DNA of 64,000 bases, from assembly GCF_027922325.1 (NCBI RefSeq), contig NZ_BSFL01000001.1, positions 677,610-741,609 on the forward strand, in the 5' to 3' direction. The translations under genes and the position numbers were made by a program. The notes beneath the pieces were generated by a model that did no database searches, had not been told where the DNA came from, and was given only the letters and a program-made list of their open reading frames with translations. The stretch comes from Methylopila turkensis. GTDB taxonomy: Bacteria > Pseudomonadota > Alphaproteobacteria > Rhizobiales > Methylopilaceae. Positions 35,395-43,546 of the stretch are shown here, piece after piece (the first letter of the stretch is position 1; each line of letters opens with the position of its first letter).

Positions 35395-35928
35395 TCACCG
35401 TTCGGCGGGCGAGAGCGCGCCGCGCCGGGCCTTGGCGAGCGCGGCTCCGAACGCGTCGGCGAACTCGGCGCGTTCGCCCGGCGACAGCGCGCGTGCGACG
35501 TCGAGCGACGCCTGCCGTTCCCAGATCGCGACGCGGGTCATGCCGAAATCCTCATCGGTCTCGGTCTCGAGCCGCACCCACAGCGGGTTGAACCGCCACA
35601 CGCTCTCCACGCCGCGCGGGCTGATCCTGCGCACGACCAGCTCAACATAGGTGAGGACGACGCGCTCGCAGGCGCGCGCCTGCGCGAAGCTCGCCCGGAG
35701 CGCGAGCCAAAGCAGCAGCGCGTCGAGCCCGAAGAAGCCAACCACCGGCCAGGCGCCGACGAGGAAGAACGGCACGCTGACGATCGCCGAGAGGATGGCG
35801 AAGCCGCCGATCAGGATCGCCGCGCCGCGCGATCCGAGCGACCGGTGCGGGGTGATCACCGCGGCGAACACCTCGGCGTCGGCCGCGTCCGGGGATCTCG
35901 CGCTCGGCGCTCTGGCGTCTTCGCCCAT
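35395..35928 (-). CDS. DUF2244 membrane protein
   Basis: A 177-residue protein with two adjacent membrane spans (about 35-55 and 58-78, ILIGGFAILSAIVSVPFFLVG) followed by a cytoplasmic domain beginning near residue 88 (ERVVLTYVELVVRRISPRG). This is the DUF2244 layout. Function unknown. Its start codon lies 20 bases from the divergent endonuclease III start, so the two genes share one very short control region. Confidence 0.87.
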   Translation of the reverse strand: MGEDARAPSARSPDAADAEVFAAVITPHRSLGSRGAAILIGGFAILSAIVSVPFFLVGAWPVVGFFGLDALLLWLALRASFAQARACERVVLTYVELVVRRISPRGVESVWRFNPLWVRLETETDEDFGMTRVAIWERQASLDVARALSPGERAEFADAFGAALAKARRGALSPAER

Positions 35929-35948
35929 GGGTTCAGTATAACCCGCCC

Positions 35949-36704
35949 ATGCCGCCTCGCCAGACCTCCCCCCGCGCCGCCGCGCGGAAATCCGCCACCG
36001 CGCGCAAGGCCCCCGCGAAGGCGCCCGCGCATCGGAAAGCGGCCGCGCCCGAACGGCTGCCGCCAGCGGTGGTCGAGGAGATGTTCCGCCGCTTCCACGC
36101 CCGCGACCCGGAGCCGCGAGGGGAGCTGGAGCACGTCGATCCTTACACGCTGCTGGTGGCGGTCGTGCTTTCGGCGCAGGCGACCGACGTCGGCGTCAAC
36201 AAGGCGACGCGCCGCCTTTACGCCGAAGCAGCGACGCCCGAGGCGATGGTCGCGCTCGGCGAGGAGCGGGTGCGCGAGCACATCCGGACGATCGGCCTCT
36301 ACCGCGCCAAGGCGAAGAACGTCATCGCGCTGTCGGAGCGTCTGATCGCGGAGCATGGCGGCGCGGTGCCGCCCTCGCGCGCCGCGCTGGAGCTGCTGCC
36401 GGGCGTCGGCCGCAAGACTGCGAACGTGGTTCTGAACGTCGCCTTCGGCGAGCCGACGATCGCGGTCGACACCCATCTGTTCCGGGTCGGCAACCGCACC
36501 CGGCTCGCGCCCGGCAGGACGCCGCTCGAGGTCGAGCTCGGGCTTGAGGCCGTGGTGCCGGACGCCTATCGGCGTCACGCCCATCACTGGCTGATCCTGC
36601 ACGGGCGGTACGTCTGCAAGGCCCGCAAGCCGGACTGCCCGTCCTGCCTGATCGCGGACCTCTGCCCGTTCGAGCCCAAGACGACGGCCTCGCCGGTCGC
36701 CTGA
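35949..36704 (+). CDS. nth: Endonuclease III
   Basis: DNA glycosylase/AP lyase that removes oxidised pyrimidines in base excision repair. The 251-residue protein has the helix-hairpin-helix with the catalytic Lys (LLPGVGRKTANVVLNVAFG) and the catalytic Asp in IAVDTHLFRVGNR. The C-terminal 4Fe-4S cluster ligands have spacing C-x6-C-x2-C-x5-C (CKARKPDCPSCLIADLC). A basic Ala/Lys-rich N-terminal extension of about 30 residues is longer than in E. coli. A 12-bp GCGGCC/GGCCGC palindrome fills the 16-base gap to the convergent neighbour. Confidence 0.95.
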   Translation: MPPRQTSPRAAARKSATARKAPAKAPAHRKAAAPERLPPAVVEEMFRRFHARDPEPRGELEHVDPYTLLVAVVLSAQATDVGVNKATRRLYAEAATPEAMVALGEERVREHIRTIGLYRAKAKNVIALSERLIAEHGGAVPPSRAALELLPGVGRKTANVVLNVAFGEPTIAVDTHLFRVGNRTRLAPGRTPLEVELGLEAVVPDAYRRHAHHWLILHGRYVCKARKPDCPSCLIADLCPFEPKTTASPVA

Positions 36705-36720
36705 GCGGCCGGCCGCGCCG

Positions 36721-37347
36721 TCAGTGCTCGGCGGCCTTGGCTCCCGCCTCGGCGCCGGCCGCGGCTCCGCGCTTCTCGGCCGCTTCCTTCGCGCGATGCT
36801 CCTCGGTGTCCTCGCCTTCGGGGTTCGGGGCGTGGCTGTCGCCTGATTTGCCGTGCGCCTGGTCGGTCAGCCAGTCGGAGAGCGCGAGGAACACGCCAGA
36901 GAGCACGAACACCGCGTGCACCACCGTCATCCAGTAGATGTCGCGATCGCTGGTCGCGCCGAGATCCATGAACGACTTCAGCAGCTGGATCGCCGAGATC
37001 GCGACGATCGACGCGATCAGCTTCATCTTGAGGCCGGAGAAGTCGACCTTGCCCATCCATTCCGGACGTTCGCTCTGGTCGTGCAGGTCCATCCGCGAGA
37101 CGAAGTTCTCATAGCCCGAGAAGATGACGAGCAGGATGAGGTTGGCGGTGAGCGACAGGTCGATCAGCGACAGCGCGCCGAGGATGACCTGGCTTTCGGT
37201 CGCGTGCAGCACGCCTTCTGCGAAATGCACCAGCTCCTGCAGGAACTTGACCAGAAGCACCACCAGCCCGACGACAAGCCCCACATAGAAGGGCGCCATC
37301 AGCCAGCGGCTTGCGAAAAGTCCACGCTCCAGCGTCCGTGCGATCAT
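36721..37347 (-). CDS. YqhA/UPF0114 family inner-membrane protein
   Basis: A 208-residue membrane protein with four predicted spans: FYVGLVVGLVVLLVKFLQEL, SLTANLILLVIFSGYENFV, LIASIVAISAIQLLKSFMDL and MTVVHAVFVLSGVFLALSDW. The sequence FSGYENFVSRMD is characteristic of the family. The C-terminal 45 residues are charged and Ala/Glu-rich. No molecular function is established. GGAAG precedes ATG 37347. Confidence 0.85.
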   Translation of the reverse strand: MIARTLERGLFASRWLMAPFYVGLVVGLVVLLVKFLQELVHFAEGVLHATESQVILGALSLIDLSLTANLILLVIFSGYENFVSRMDLHDQSERPEWMGKVDFSGLKMKLIASIVAISAIQLLKSFMDLGATSDRDIYWMTVVHAVFVLSGVFLALSDWLTDQAHGKSGDSHAPNPEGEDTEEHRAKEAAEKRGAAAGAEAGAKAAEH

Positions 37348-37471
37348 CGTCTTCCCACGCCCCGGCGGCCTGCGCGCCGCGTTCTCCGACCCTCAGCAGG
37401 CCATGGCATGGCCGTGGCGGACCGGCAAGCGTCCCGATCGAGGGACGGTCGTCAGGCCGCGTCGCGGGCGG

Positions 37472-37789
37472 TCACGGCTCGACGCCGACCCGCCGCCGCG
37501 GCCGCCGGCCGAGGAGCATCAGCAGCACGCCGATGACGATGAGCGGCGCGAAAGTCGGCGACGCGAGGATCGAGGACAGGACCGGATTCTCGAGCGCCGG
37601 GACGCCAAGATCCGCGACGAAGCGCTTCACGCTCTCGAGCGTGTCGGGCGAGAACTGCGCCCAGGACTGGGCCGTCGGCGTGAGCGACAGAACGCCGGCC
37701 GCGATCGAGCGCGCGCCGTCGACCACCAGGGCGACGAAACCCGCGGCGAGAACGAGGAAGCCGAGGAGGCGAAGAAGGAATCGAATCAT
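37472..37789 (-). CDS. Small membrane protein of unknown function
   Basis: A 105-residue protein with an N-terminal hydrophobic span ([29 protein letters not shown]), a soluble middle (about 35-75) and a C-terminal span ([15 protein letters not shown]) followed by a basic tail (RRPRRRVG). The two-span layout and codon use support a real gene. I do not recognise a named family. Confidence 0.7.
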   Translation of the reverse strand: MIRFLLRLLGFLVLAAGFVALVVDGARSIAAGVLSLTPTAQSWAQFSPDTLESVKRFVADLGVPALENPVLSSILASPTFAPLIVIGVLLMLLGRRPRRRVGVEP

Positions 37790-37998
37790 AGGCGTCGTCG
37801 AGCTTCCTGTTGGCGCGACGCGGGGACGTCGCGATCGCGGGAGAAGATGGGCCGGGACGGGCTCCGGGACAATCCGGGTTGCGAGCTTTGTCTCGGGGCG
37901 CGATCTCGCTATCTGCAGAGCGCGACGCGACGGAAGCTCTCACCCGCTCTGTCGCGCTTGTCACCGCGCCGTCCGCTTGATAATCCCTCGCCCTCGTT

Positions 37999-38088
37999 GG
38001 AGGGGTGGCCGAGTGGTTGAAGGCGCACGCCTGGAAAGTGTGTATGCGGGCAACCGTATCGCGGGTTCGAATCCCGCCCCCTCCGCCA
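37999..38088 (+). tRNA. tRNA-Ser (anticodon GGA)
   Basis: The acceptor arm GGAGGGG (37999-38005) pairs with CCCCTCC (38078-38084), followed by G and an encoded CCA at 38086-38088. The anticodon stem is CACGC/GTGTG with loop CTGGAAA, giving anticodon GGA at 38033-38035. A long variable arm, expected for serine, follows. The T arm is GCGGG-TTCGAAT-CCCGC. A run of seven T begins at 38094. Confidence 0.96.
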
Positions 38089-38558
38089 CGCAGTTTTTTT
38101 GAAGCGCCTTAGACCCCTCCTTTGTAGGGTTTGCTCGCCTCAGAGAAATTTCGTGTGTCTCGAAACGTATCCTGTTTCCGGATCGACCCGCCCTACTCCG
38201 CCGCGTCCGGCTTCCGCCCTGCGCCGCCCTCTATCGCCTGCAACTTGCCCAGCGCCGGCGGCAAATTTGGCGGGGTATCGAGAACGCCGCTTGCTTTCCG
38301 GCCAGTCGCGCGTATGCGCCGTCGAACAACCGCCTTTTTTCGAAGCGATCGGCGCGGTGCGGCCGGAAGCGACCGTCTCGGTGCGGTTTCAATCGACGAG
38401 CAGGCCACCGCTTTCCGACGACGAAACGCTCTCTCCTGAAAATCCCTGTTGGTCCTTCAAAATATCTCAGCGGCGGCCTTGTCGCTTAGGCGTCGATCCA
38501 GCAAGCCGATGACGGCTACGGCTCGGCTCGACGGGAGAATCCAACTGGAGCGCGCGAC
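38089..38558. other. 470-base non-coding stretch after tRNA-Ser
   Basis: Lower GC than the flanks and no convincing gene. An open frame at 38099-38512 lacks a ribosome site and shows no domain pattern. The T-run at 38094-38100 may end the tRNA transcript. This is the junction between core genes on the left and the catabolic cassettes on the right. No attachment-site repeat of the tRNA 3' end was found elsewhere in the window. Confidence 0.5.
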
Positions 38559-39032
38559 ATGTCATTGAACGACGGCAAGGCGATCGAGTTGTTCGCGCGC
38601 CCCGGATTTCTCGTGCGCCGCCTGCACCAAATCTACGTCGCGATCTATCTGCAGGAATGTGAGGCCTTCGGCACCACGCCGGTCCAGACCAGCGTCATGC
38701 AGGTCGCCCACCTCAATCCCGGGATCGACCAAGCGAAGCTCGCGGCCGAGATCGGCGTCGATCGCACCACAACATCCAACGTCCTGGCGCGGCTCGAACG
38801 ACGCGCGCTTGTGCGGCGCGAGAGCGATCTGCGGGACAAACGGCTCCGTCGCGTGTTTCTGGAGGCCGCCGGCGAGACCTTGCTCGCTGAAATGCGCGGC
38901 GCCCTCGACCGGGCTCATGGCCGCCTGATCGCGCCCCTGCCGGCCGAAGAGCGCGAGGCGTTCACCCGGACTCTGCGTCGGCTCGTCGAAGCCAACAATC
39001 TGCACAGCCGCACGTCTTTGCGCATTCTCTGA
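38559..39032 (+). CDS. MarR-family transcription regulator
   Basis: A 157-residue winged-helix regulator of the MarR family. The DNA-binding core is TSVMQVAHLNPGIDQAKLAA followed by EIGVDRTTTSNVLARLERRAL, and the wing is RRESDLRDKRLRRVFL. MarR proteins near aromatic-acid genes usually repress them until the ligand binds. The gene reads towards the UbiD gene 116 bases away, and a 20-bp near-perfect palindrome in between (39071-39090) is a likely operator. Confidence 0.9.
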   Translation: MSLNDGKAIELFARPGFLVRRLHQIYVAIYLQECEAFGTTPVQTSVMQVAHLNPGIDQAKLAAEIGVDRTTTSNVLARLERRALVRRESDLRDKRLRRVFLEAAGETLLAEMRGALDRAHGRLIAPLPAEEREAFTRTLRRLVEANNLHSRTSLRIL

Positions 39033-39070
39033 CCAGAGAGGCGCTAATTTCTGACGTTGCGCCCGATCCA

Positions 39071-39090
39071 ATCGTCAGCATGCTGATGAT
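39071..39090. promoter_or_regulatory. Candidate MarR operator upstream of ubiD-like gene
   Basis: ATC-G-TCAGCATGCTGA-T-GAT is a 20-bp inverted repeat with a perfect 12-bp core (39075-39086) and one mismatched pair. It lies 58 bases before the decarboxylase start. Length and symmetry fit MarR-type operators. Confidence 0.55.
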
Positions 39091-39148
39091 GTGTCGGGGC
39101 GAGGTTTATCGATCGCTTCCGGCAGCGTGATCCCCCGGGGCAATCGAC

Positions 39149-40549
39149 GTGGCTTTTCAAAACGCTGATCCGCAAAGCCTGCGCGGCTTCCTCGACATGG
39201 TTGAGACGCGTTTCCCCGAGGAGATGCTGCGGGTTCGCCAGCAGGTCTCGTCGCGCTTCGAGCCGACGTCGCTGATCTTTGAGCTTGAGAAGGCTGGCCG
39301 CAGCCCGGTCGTCCTATTCGAGGACATCGACGGCAAGCCGATCCCGCTCGTCACCAATGTCGCGGCCAACCGCAGGCTGCTCGCGGCCTGCCTCGACGTC
39401 GACCCTTCCGACCTGCCGATGGCGTTCCGCGAGCGGGCGCAGAGATATCTGCCCTGTGAGACGGTCGCGAGCGCGCCATGGGACGAGGTCGTGCTGGAGG
39501 GCGACGACATCGACCTTACGGCGCTGCCGATCCCGCTGCAGTTCTCGGTGGACGCCGCGCCGTACATCACGGCTGGCCAGATCACGGCGCGCGATCCGGA
39601 AACCGGCGTCGACACCACAGGCTTCCACCGCCTGATGTTGAAAGGCAAGGACCGCCTCGGCGTCTCGCTGCATTCGCGCCGGCGCATGTACGAGTTCCAC
39701 CGGCGGGCGGAGGCGAAGGGCGACAACCTGCCGGCCGCGATCGTGCTCGGCGTGCACCCGCTCCATTACATGGGCTCGATGACCTACGCCTATCCGCCGC
39801 ATGTGCGGAAGTTCGAGATCATCGGAGGCCTGTTCGGCGAGCCCTATCGCCTCGCGCGCTGCGGGGTGGCCGACCTTGAGGTTCCGGCGGGGGCCGAGAT
39901 CGTCATCGAAGGCGAGATTCTCGCCGGCGTTCACGAGCCCGAGGGACCGTTCGGCGAGTTCACGGGCTACGCCTCCTACCGCTCGACCCAGAACGTTTTC
40001 GTGGCCAAGCGCGTGCGCATGCGGCGCGACGCCATGCTGCACAGCGTCACGGCCGGCATGGCCAAGGATCACATCCTGATCTCCTGCGTCACGCGCGAAG
40101 GCGAGATCCTCAACGCGCTCAAGCGCAACCTGCCCAACGTTCAGGCGGTGCACGTGCCGCACTCGACCTGCGGGGCCTTCATGGCGGTGGTCTCGCTCAA
40201 GAAGATCGCCGACGGCGAGCCGCAGATGGCCGCGATGGCGGCGCTCTCGACCGAACTTTACACGAAGTACGTCATCGTCGTGGACGACGACGTCGACATC
40301 TTCGACATGAACGACGTGTTCTGGGCGATCGCGACGCGGGTGCGCGCCGAGAAGGACATCTTCTTCGTGCCGGGCTGCAAGGGCGCGATCCTCGATCCGA
40401 GCTCGGACCCCGAGAACTTCACCCTCACCAAGATGGGCGTCGACGCGACCCGTCCCACGGGCCGGGACTTCGCCGAGCGCCTCGTCATCTCCGACGAGCA
40501 GCGCGCGCGCGCCCGTTCGATCCTCGCCGAGGCCGGCGTCGCGCTCTGA
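39149..40549 (+). CDS. UbiD-family prenylated-FMN-dependent decarboxylase
   Basis: Reversible decarboxylase of aromatic or alpha,beta-unsaturated acids using prenylated FMN. The 466-residue length is normal. The catalytic triad equivalents are present: Arg161 in GFHRLMLKG, and Glu265 and Glu270 in EPEGPFGEFTGYAS, with the five-residue spacing seen in ferulate decarboxylase. ADLEVPAGAEIVIEGE near 241-256 is a family hallmark. The cofactor maker UbiX is encoded in the same cluster. A MarR regulator precedes it and a TRAP importer follows. Substrate not predictable; close UbiD relatives act on hydroxybenzoates, gallate, phthalate derivatives and pyrrole- or furan-carboxylates. Confidence 0.92.
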   Translation: MAFQNADPQSLRGFLDMVETRFPEEMLRVRQQVSSRFEPTSLIFELEKAGRSPVVLFEDIDGKPIPLVTNVAANRRLLAACLDVDPSDLPMAFRERAQRYLPCETVASAPWDEVVLEGDDIDLTALPIPLQFSVDAAPYITAGQITARDPETGVDTTGFHRLMLKGKDRLGVSLHSRRRMYEFHRRAEAKGDNLPAAIVLGVHPLHYMGSMTYAYPPHVRKFEIIGGLFGEPYRLARCGVADLEVPAGAEIVIEGEILAGVHEPEGPFGEFTGYASYRSTQNVFVAKRVRMRRDAMLHSVTAGMAKDHILISCVTREGEILNALKRNLPNVQAVHVPHSTCGAFMAVVSLKKIADGEPQMAAMAALSTELYTKYVIVVDDDVDIFDMNDVFWAIATRVRAEKDIFFVPGCKGAILDPSSDPENFTLTKMGVDATRPTGRDFAERLVISDEQRARARSILAEAGVAL

Positions 40550-40611
40550 GGGCGCGGCGACCCTATCGGCTCACCAGCCGGGCGTCGCCCGGCGAGCATG
40601 GGAGCAAGGGC

Positions 40612-41604
40612 ATGGCACGACTGACAACCTTCCGCGCGGGCCTTGCGGCCGCCATCCTCGCCGTCTCGCCGGCCGCGGCGGAGGCCCCGGTCAAGCTGCG
40701 GATGGCGACGGTCGGCGTCGGCTCGGCTTGGTACAATTACGGCGCCGGCATCGCCGACATGGTGCGGCCGAAGCTGCCTGCGGGCTCCAGCATCGACGTG
40801 CTGCCGATCGCCGGCGGCGTCGGCAACATCAAGCTCATTCAGAACGGCGAGGCTGAACTCGGCATCTCCTTCGCCGTGACCTCCGCAGAGGGATGCGGCG
40901 GGTTCGGAACCTTCAAGTCGAAGCAGGACAAGGTGCGCGGCCTCATCGGCGGGCTCGACGTCTACTATCTCGCGGCCTTCGTCACCAAGGCCTCGGGCGT
41001 GACGTCCTGGAGCGACATCGCCGAGGGGAAGAACAAGTTTCACCTGCTCACCACCAAGGCCGGCGGCACCGGCGAGCAGGGCGTGCGGCAGATCCTGTCG
41101 CTGCTCGGCTCCAGCAAGGAGGCGGTCGCGGGCAAGGGCGGCATGATCGAGGCGACCGAGCGTTCGGGCGCTGCGGAGTCGATCAAAGACGGGCAGGCGG
41201 ACGGCTGGGCGCATGTCGTGACCAAGGGCCATCCCGCCGCGACCCAGATCACGACCGTCAACGACACGATCATGCTTCCGCTGCCCGAAGAGGTCATCAA
41301 AGGCATGGTCGAGAAGTACGGCTGGTCGACCGCGACCGTGCCGGCCGGAACCTTCAAGGGCCAGCCCGATCCGATCCCGACCGTGATGGCCGCCTCCAAC
41401 ATCCTCGTCAGCGCGGACGTGCCCGACGAGGTCGCCTACGCTTTCGTGAAGACGATCATCGAAGAGGCCCCGAAGCTCTCCAAGATCCACGCCGGTCTCG
41501 CCGACTTCGATCCCAAGAAGGCCGGCGAAGCTTCGCTCAACGGCAACTGCCCGATGCATCCGGGGGCCGCGAAATACTTCAAGGAAGCCGGACTGACCAA
41601 CTGA
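40612..41604 (+). CDS. TRAP transporter solute-binding protein, TAXI family
   Basis: A 330-residue periplasmic binding protein. The signal peptide is at about 1-23 (LAAAILAVSPAAAEA). KLRMATVGVGSAWYNYGAGIADM and GGVGNIKLIQNGEAELGIS are typical of TAXI proteins, which serve sodium- or proton-driven TRAP importers. It begins 62 bases after the decarboxylase and 40 bases before the permease, consistent with one operon. The ligand is presumably the acid decarboxylated by the cluster. Confidence 0.92.
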   Translation: MARLTTFRAGLAAAILAVSPAAAEAPVKLRMATVGVGSAWYNYGAGIADMVRPKLPAGSSIDVLPIAGGVGNIKLIQNGEAELGISFAVTSAEGCGGFGTFKSKQDKVRGLIGGLDVYYLAAFVTKASGVTSWSDIAEGKNKFHLLTTKAGGTGEQGVRQILSLLGSSKEAVAGKGGMIEATERSGAAESIKDGQADGWAHVVTKGHPAATQITTVNDTIMLPLPEEVIKGMVEKYGWSTATVPAGTFKGQPDPIPTVMAASNILVSADVPDEVAYAFVKTIIEEAPKLSKIHAGLADFDPKKAGEASLNGNCPMHPGAAKYFKEAGLTN

Positions 41605-41644
41605 GGTCCGGGACGTCGGGGCGCGGGTCTGCGGGAGAGACGCG

Positions 41645-43534
41645 ATGATGCTGTCGGGGCGCCATGCGCGGGTTCTGGTGGGGGTGATCGCGGTCGCGCT
41701 GACCGTGACCCAATTCGCCCCGCTGGCGATCGGCCGCAACCTGTTCGAGATCTCGATGCTCGGGGTCCACGTCGGAGCGACCACCGCGATCGCCTATCTG
41801 ATCTTCGGATGGCGGTCGCGGCGCGGGCCGGACGATCCGGTCTCGCCTCTCGATCTCATGTGCGCGGCGCTCGCGATCGCCTGCGCGGTCTATTTCTGGT
41901 TCCAGGGCGCCCGAGTGTCCGAGCGCATCGAGGGCGTCGACGAGGTCTTCACGGCCGACTACGTGTTCGGCCTGGGTCTGATCGCCCTGCTGCTGGAGGC
42001 CTGCCGCCGTGTCGCCGGCAACGTGCTGATGCTGCTGTCGGCCGCCTTCATCGCATATGTCTTCGTCGGCCCCTATTTGCCGGGGCCGCTCGGCCACAGC
42101 GGCATGTCCCTGATGCGCTTCGTCGATTTGCAGGTGCTTTCGACGCAAGGCGTCTTCGGCACGCCGATATCGGCCTCGGCCAACATGGTCTTCTACTTCG
42201 TGATCGTCGGCGCGTTCCTCGAGCGGAGCGGCGCAGGCCACCTGTTCGTCGACCTCGCCTATTGCGTCACCGGCCGCGCCTGGGGCGGGGCCGCCAAGGC
42301 CTCTGTGGTGTCCTCCGGCCTGTTCGGCACGGTGTCCGGCAGCGCGGTCGCGAACGTCCTCGTGGACGGCGTGATCACCATCCCACTTATGAAGCGCACG
42401 GGCTTCTCCAAGGACTTCGCCGGCGCGGTCGAAGCCACCGCCTCGACCGGCGGGCAGCTCGCCCCGCCCGTGATGGGAGCGGCCGCCTTCATTCTCGCCG
42501 ACATCGTCGGGGTCAGCTACGGCAGCGTCGCCTATGCGGCGATCGTGCCGGCCGTTCTGTTCTATTTGTCGCTCTATGTGCTGATCGACGCCTATTCGCG
42601 CCGCCACGGCTTTGCTCCGAACGCCGAACTGCCGGTCTCGGCGGCGCTGCGGGGACTGCGCGAGCGCTGGCACATCCTCGTGCCGCTCGGCCTGATGATC
42701 TACCTGCTCACCGCGCAGTACTCGCTGATGCGCGTCGGCGCCGTCAGCCTCGCGGCGATCGTCGTGATCAGCTGGGTGCGGGCGTCGACCCGGATGGGCC
42801 TCAAGGACATCTACGAGGCGACGGTCGCGGGCGCGCGCGGCGCGGCCGAGGTCGCGATTCCGTCCGCGGTCGCGGGCATCATCGTCGGCGTGCTGGTCCA
42901 CACCGGCATGGCGCTGCATCTCGAACGCTGGATCCTCGAAATCGCCGGCGGCTCCCTGCTGATCTCGCTCGTCGGCGCGATGCTCCTGACGCTGATCTTC
43001 GGCATGGGAATGCCGACCGCCGCCGCCTACATGGTCGCAGCGATCCTCGTCGGACCGGCGCTGCAGAATCTCGGCGTGCCGGGCCTCGCGGCGCACCTCT
43101 TCATTTTCTACTTCGCGGTGCTTTCGATGGTGACGCCGCCTGTCGCGCTCGCGGCCTATGCGGCCGCGGGCATCAGCGGCGGATCTCTCTGGAACACGGG
43201 CCTCATCGCTTTCGGCATCGCGGTGCCCGGCTTCATCATCCCGTTCGCCTTCGTTTTCGACCAGGGCATCCTGCTCGATGGCGAGGCGCTGCATGTCGTC
43301 CGCACCGTCGGCACGGCCATGGTCGGCGTCACGGCCACCGCCGCCGCCTCGGGAGGCTACCTGTTCGGCGCGCTCGCCCGTCCGCTCCGCTTCGTCCTGT
43401 TCGCAGCCGGCGTCATGCTGATCGCGCCGAACCCGACGACCGAGCTGCTCGGCGCGGGTCTCGGCGGCGCGATCCTTGTCTGGCAGCTCCGGTTCGCCAG
43501 CCGGGCCCGCCGCTCCATCGTCCAGCCGAGCTGA
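41645..43534 (+). CDS. TRAP transporter fused permease (4TM-12TM)
   Basis: A 629-residue inner-membrane protein in which the small and large TRAP subunits are fused, as is usual with TAXI binding proteins. There are many hydrophobic spans. SSGLFGTVSGSAVANVLVDG and STGGQLAPPVMGAAAFILAD are the conserved large-subunit loops, and FGMGMPTAAAYMVAAILVGP is in the second half. The antisense strand carries a very long open frame here, which is a base-composition artefact. Confidence 0.93.
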   Translation: MMLSGRHARVLVGVIAVALTVTQFAPLAIGRNLFEISMLGVHVGATTAIAYLIFGWRSRRGPDDPVSPLDLMCAALAIACAVYFWFQGARVSERIEGVDEVFTADYVFGLGLIALLLEACRRVAGNVLMLLSAAFIAYVFVGPYLPGPLGHSGMSLMRFVDLQVLSTQGVFGTPISASANMVFYFVIVGAFLERSGAGHLFVDLAYCVTGRAWGGAAKASVVSSGLFGTVSGSAVANVLVDGVITIPLMKRTGFSKDFAGAVEATASTGGQLAPPVMGAAAFILADIVGVSYGSVAYAAIVPAVLFYLSLYVLIDAYSRRHGFAPNAELPVSAALRGLRERWHILVPLGLMIYLLTAQYSLMRVGAVSLAAIVVISWVRASTRMGLKDIYEATVAGARGAAEVAIPSAVAGIIVGVLVHTGMALHLERWILEIAGGSLLISLVGAMLLTLIFGMGMPTAAAYMVAAILVGPALQNLGVPGLAAHLFIFYFAVLSMVTPPVALAAYAAAGISGGSLWNTGLIAFGIAVPGFIIPFAFVFDQGILLDGEALHVVRTVGTAMVGVTATAAASGGYLFGALARPLRFVLFAAGVMLIAPNPTTELLGAGLGGAILVWQLRFASRARRSIVQPS

Positions 43535-43546
43535 GGTCGAACGCAG

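Noticed and set aside
38099..38512. 137-codon open frame after tRNA-Ser
   Set aside because: No ribosome site, no domain pattern, atypical composition; more likely non-coding.
38089..38558. Integrated genomic island end at tRNA-Ser
   Set aside because: Attractive by position, but no integrase and no second copy of the tRNA 3' end were found in the window, so it is kept only as a question.
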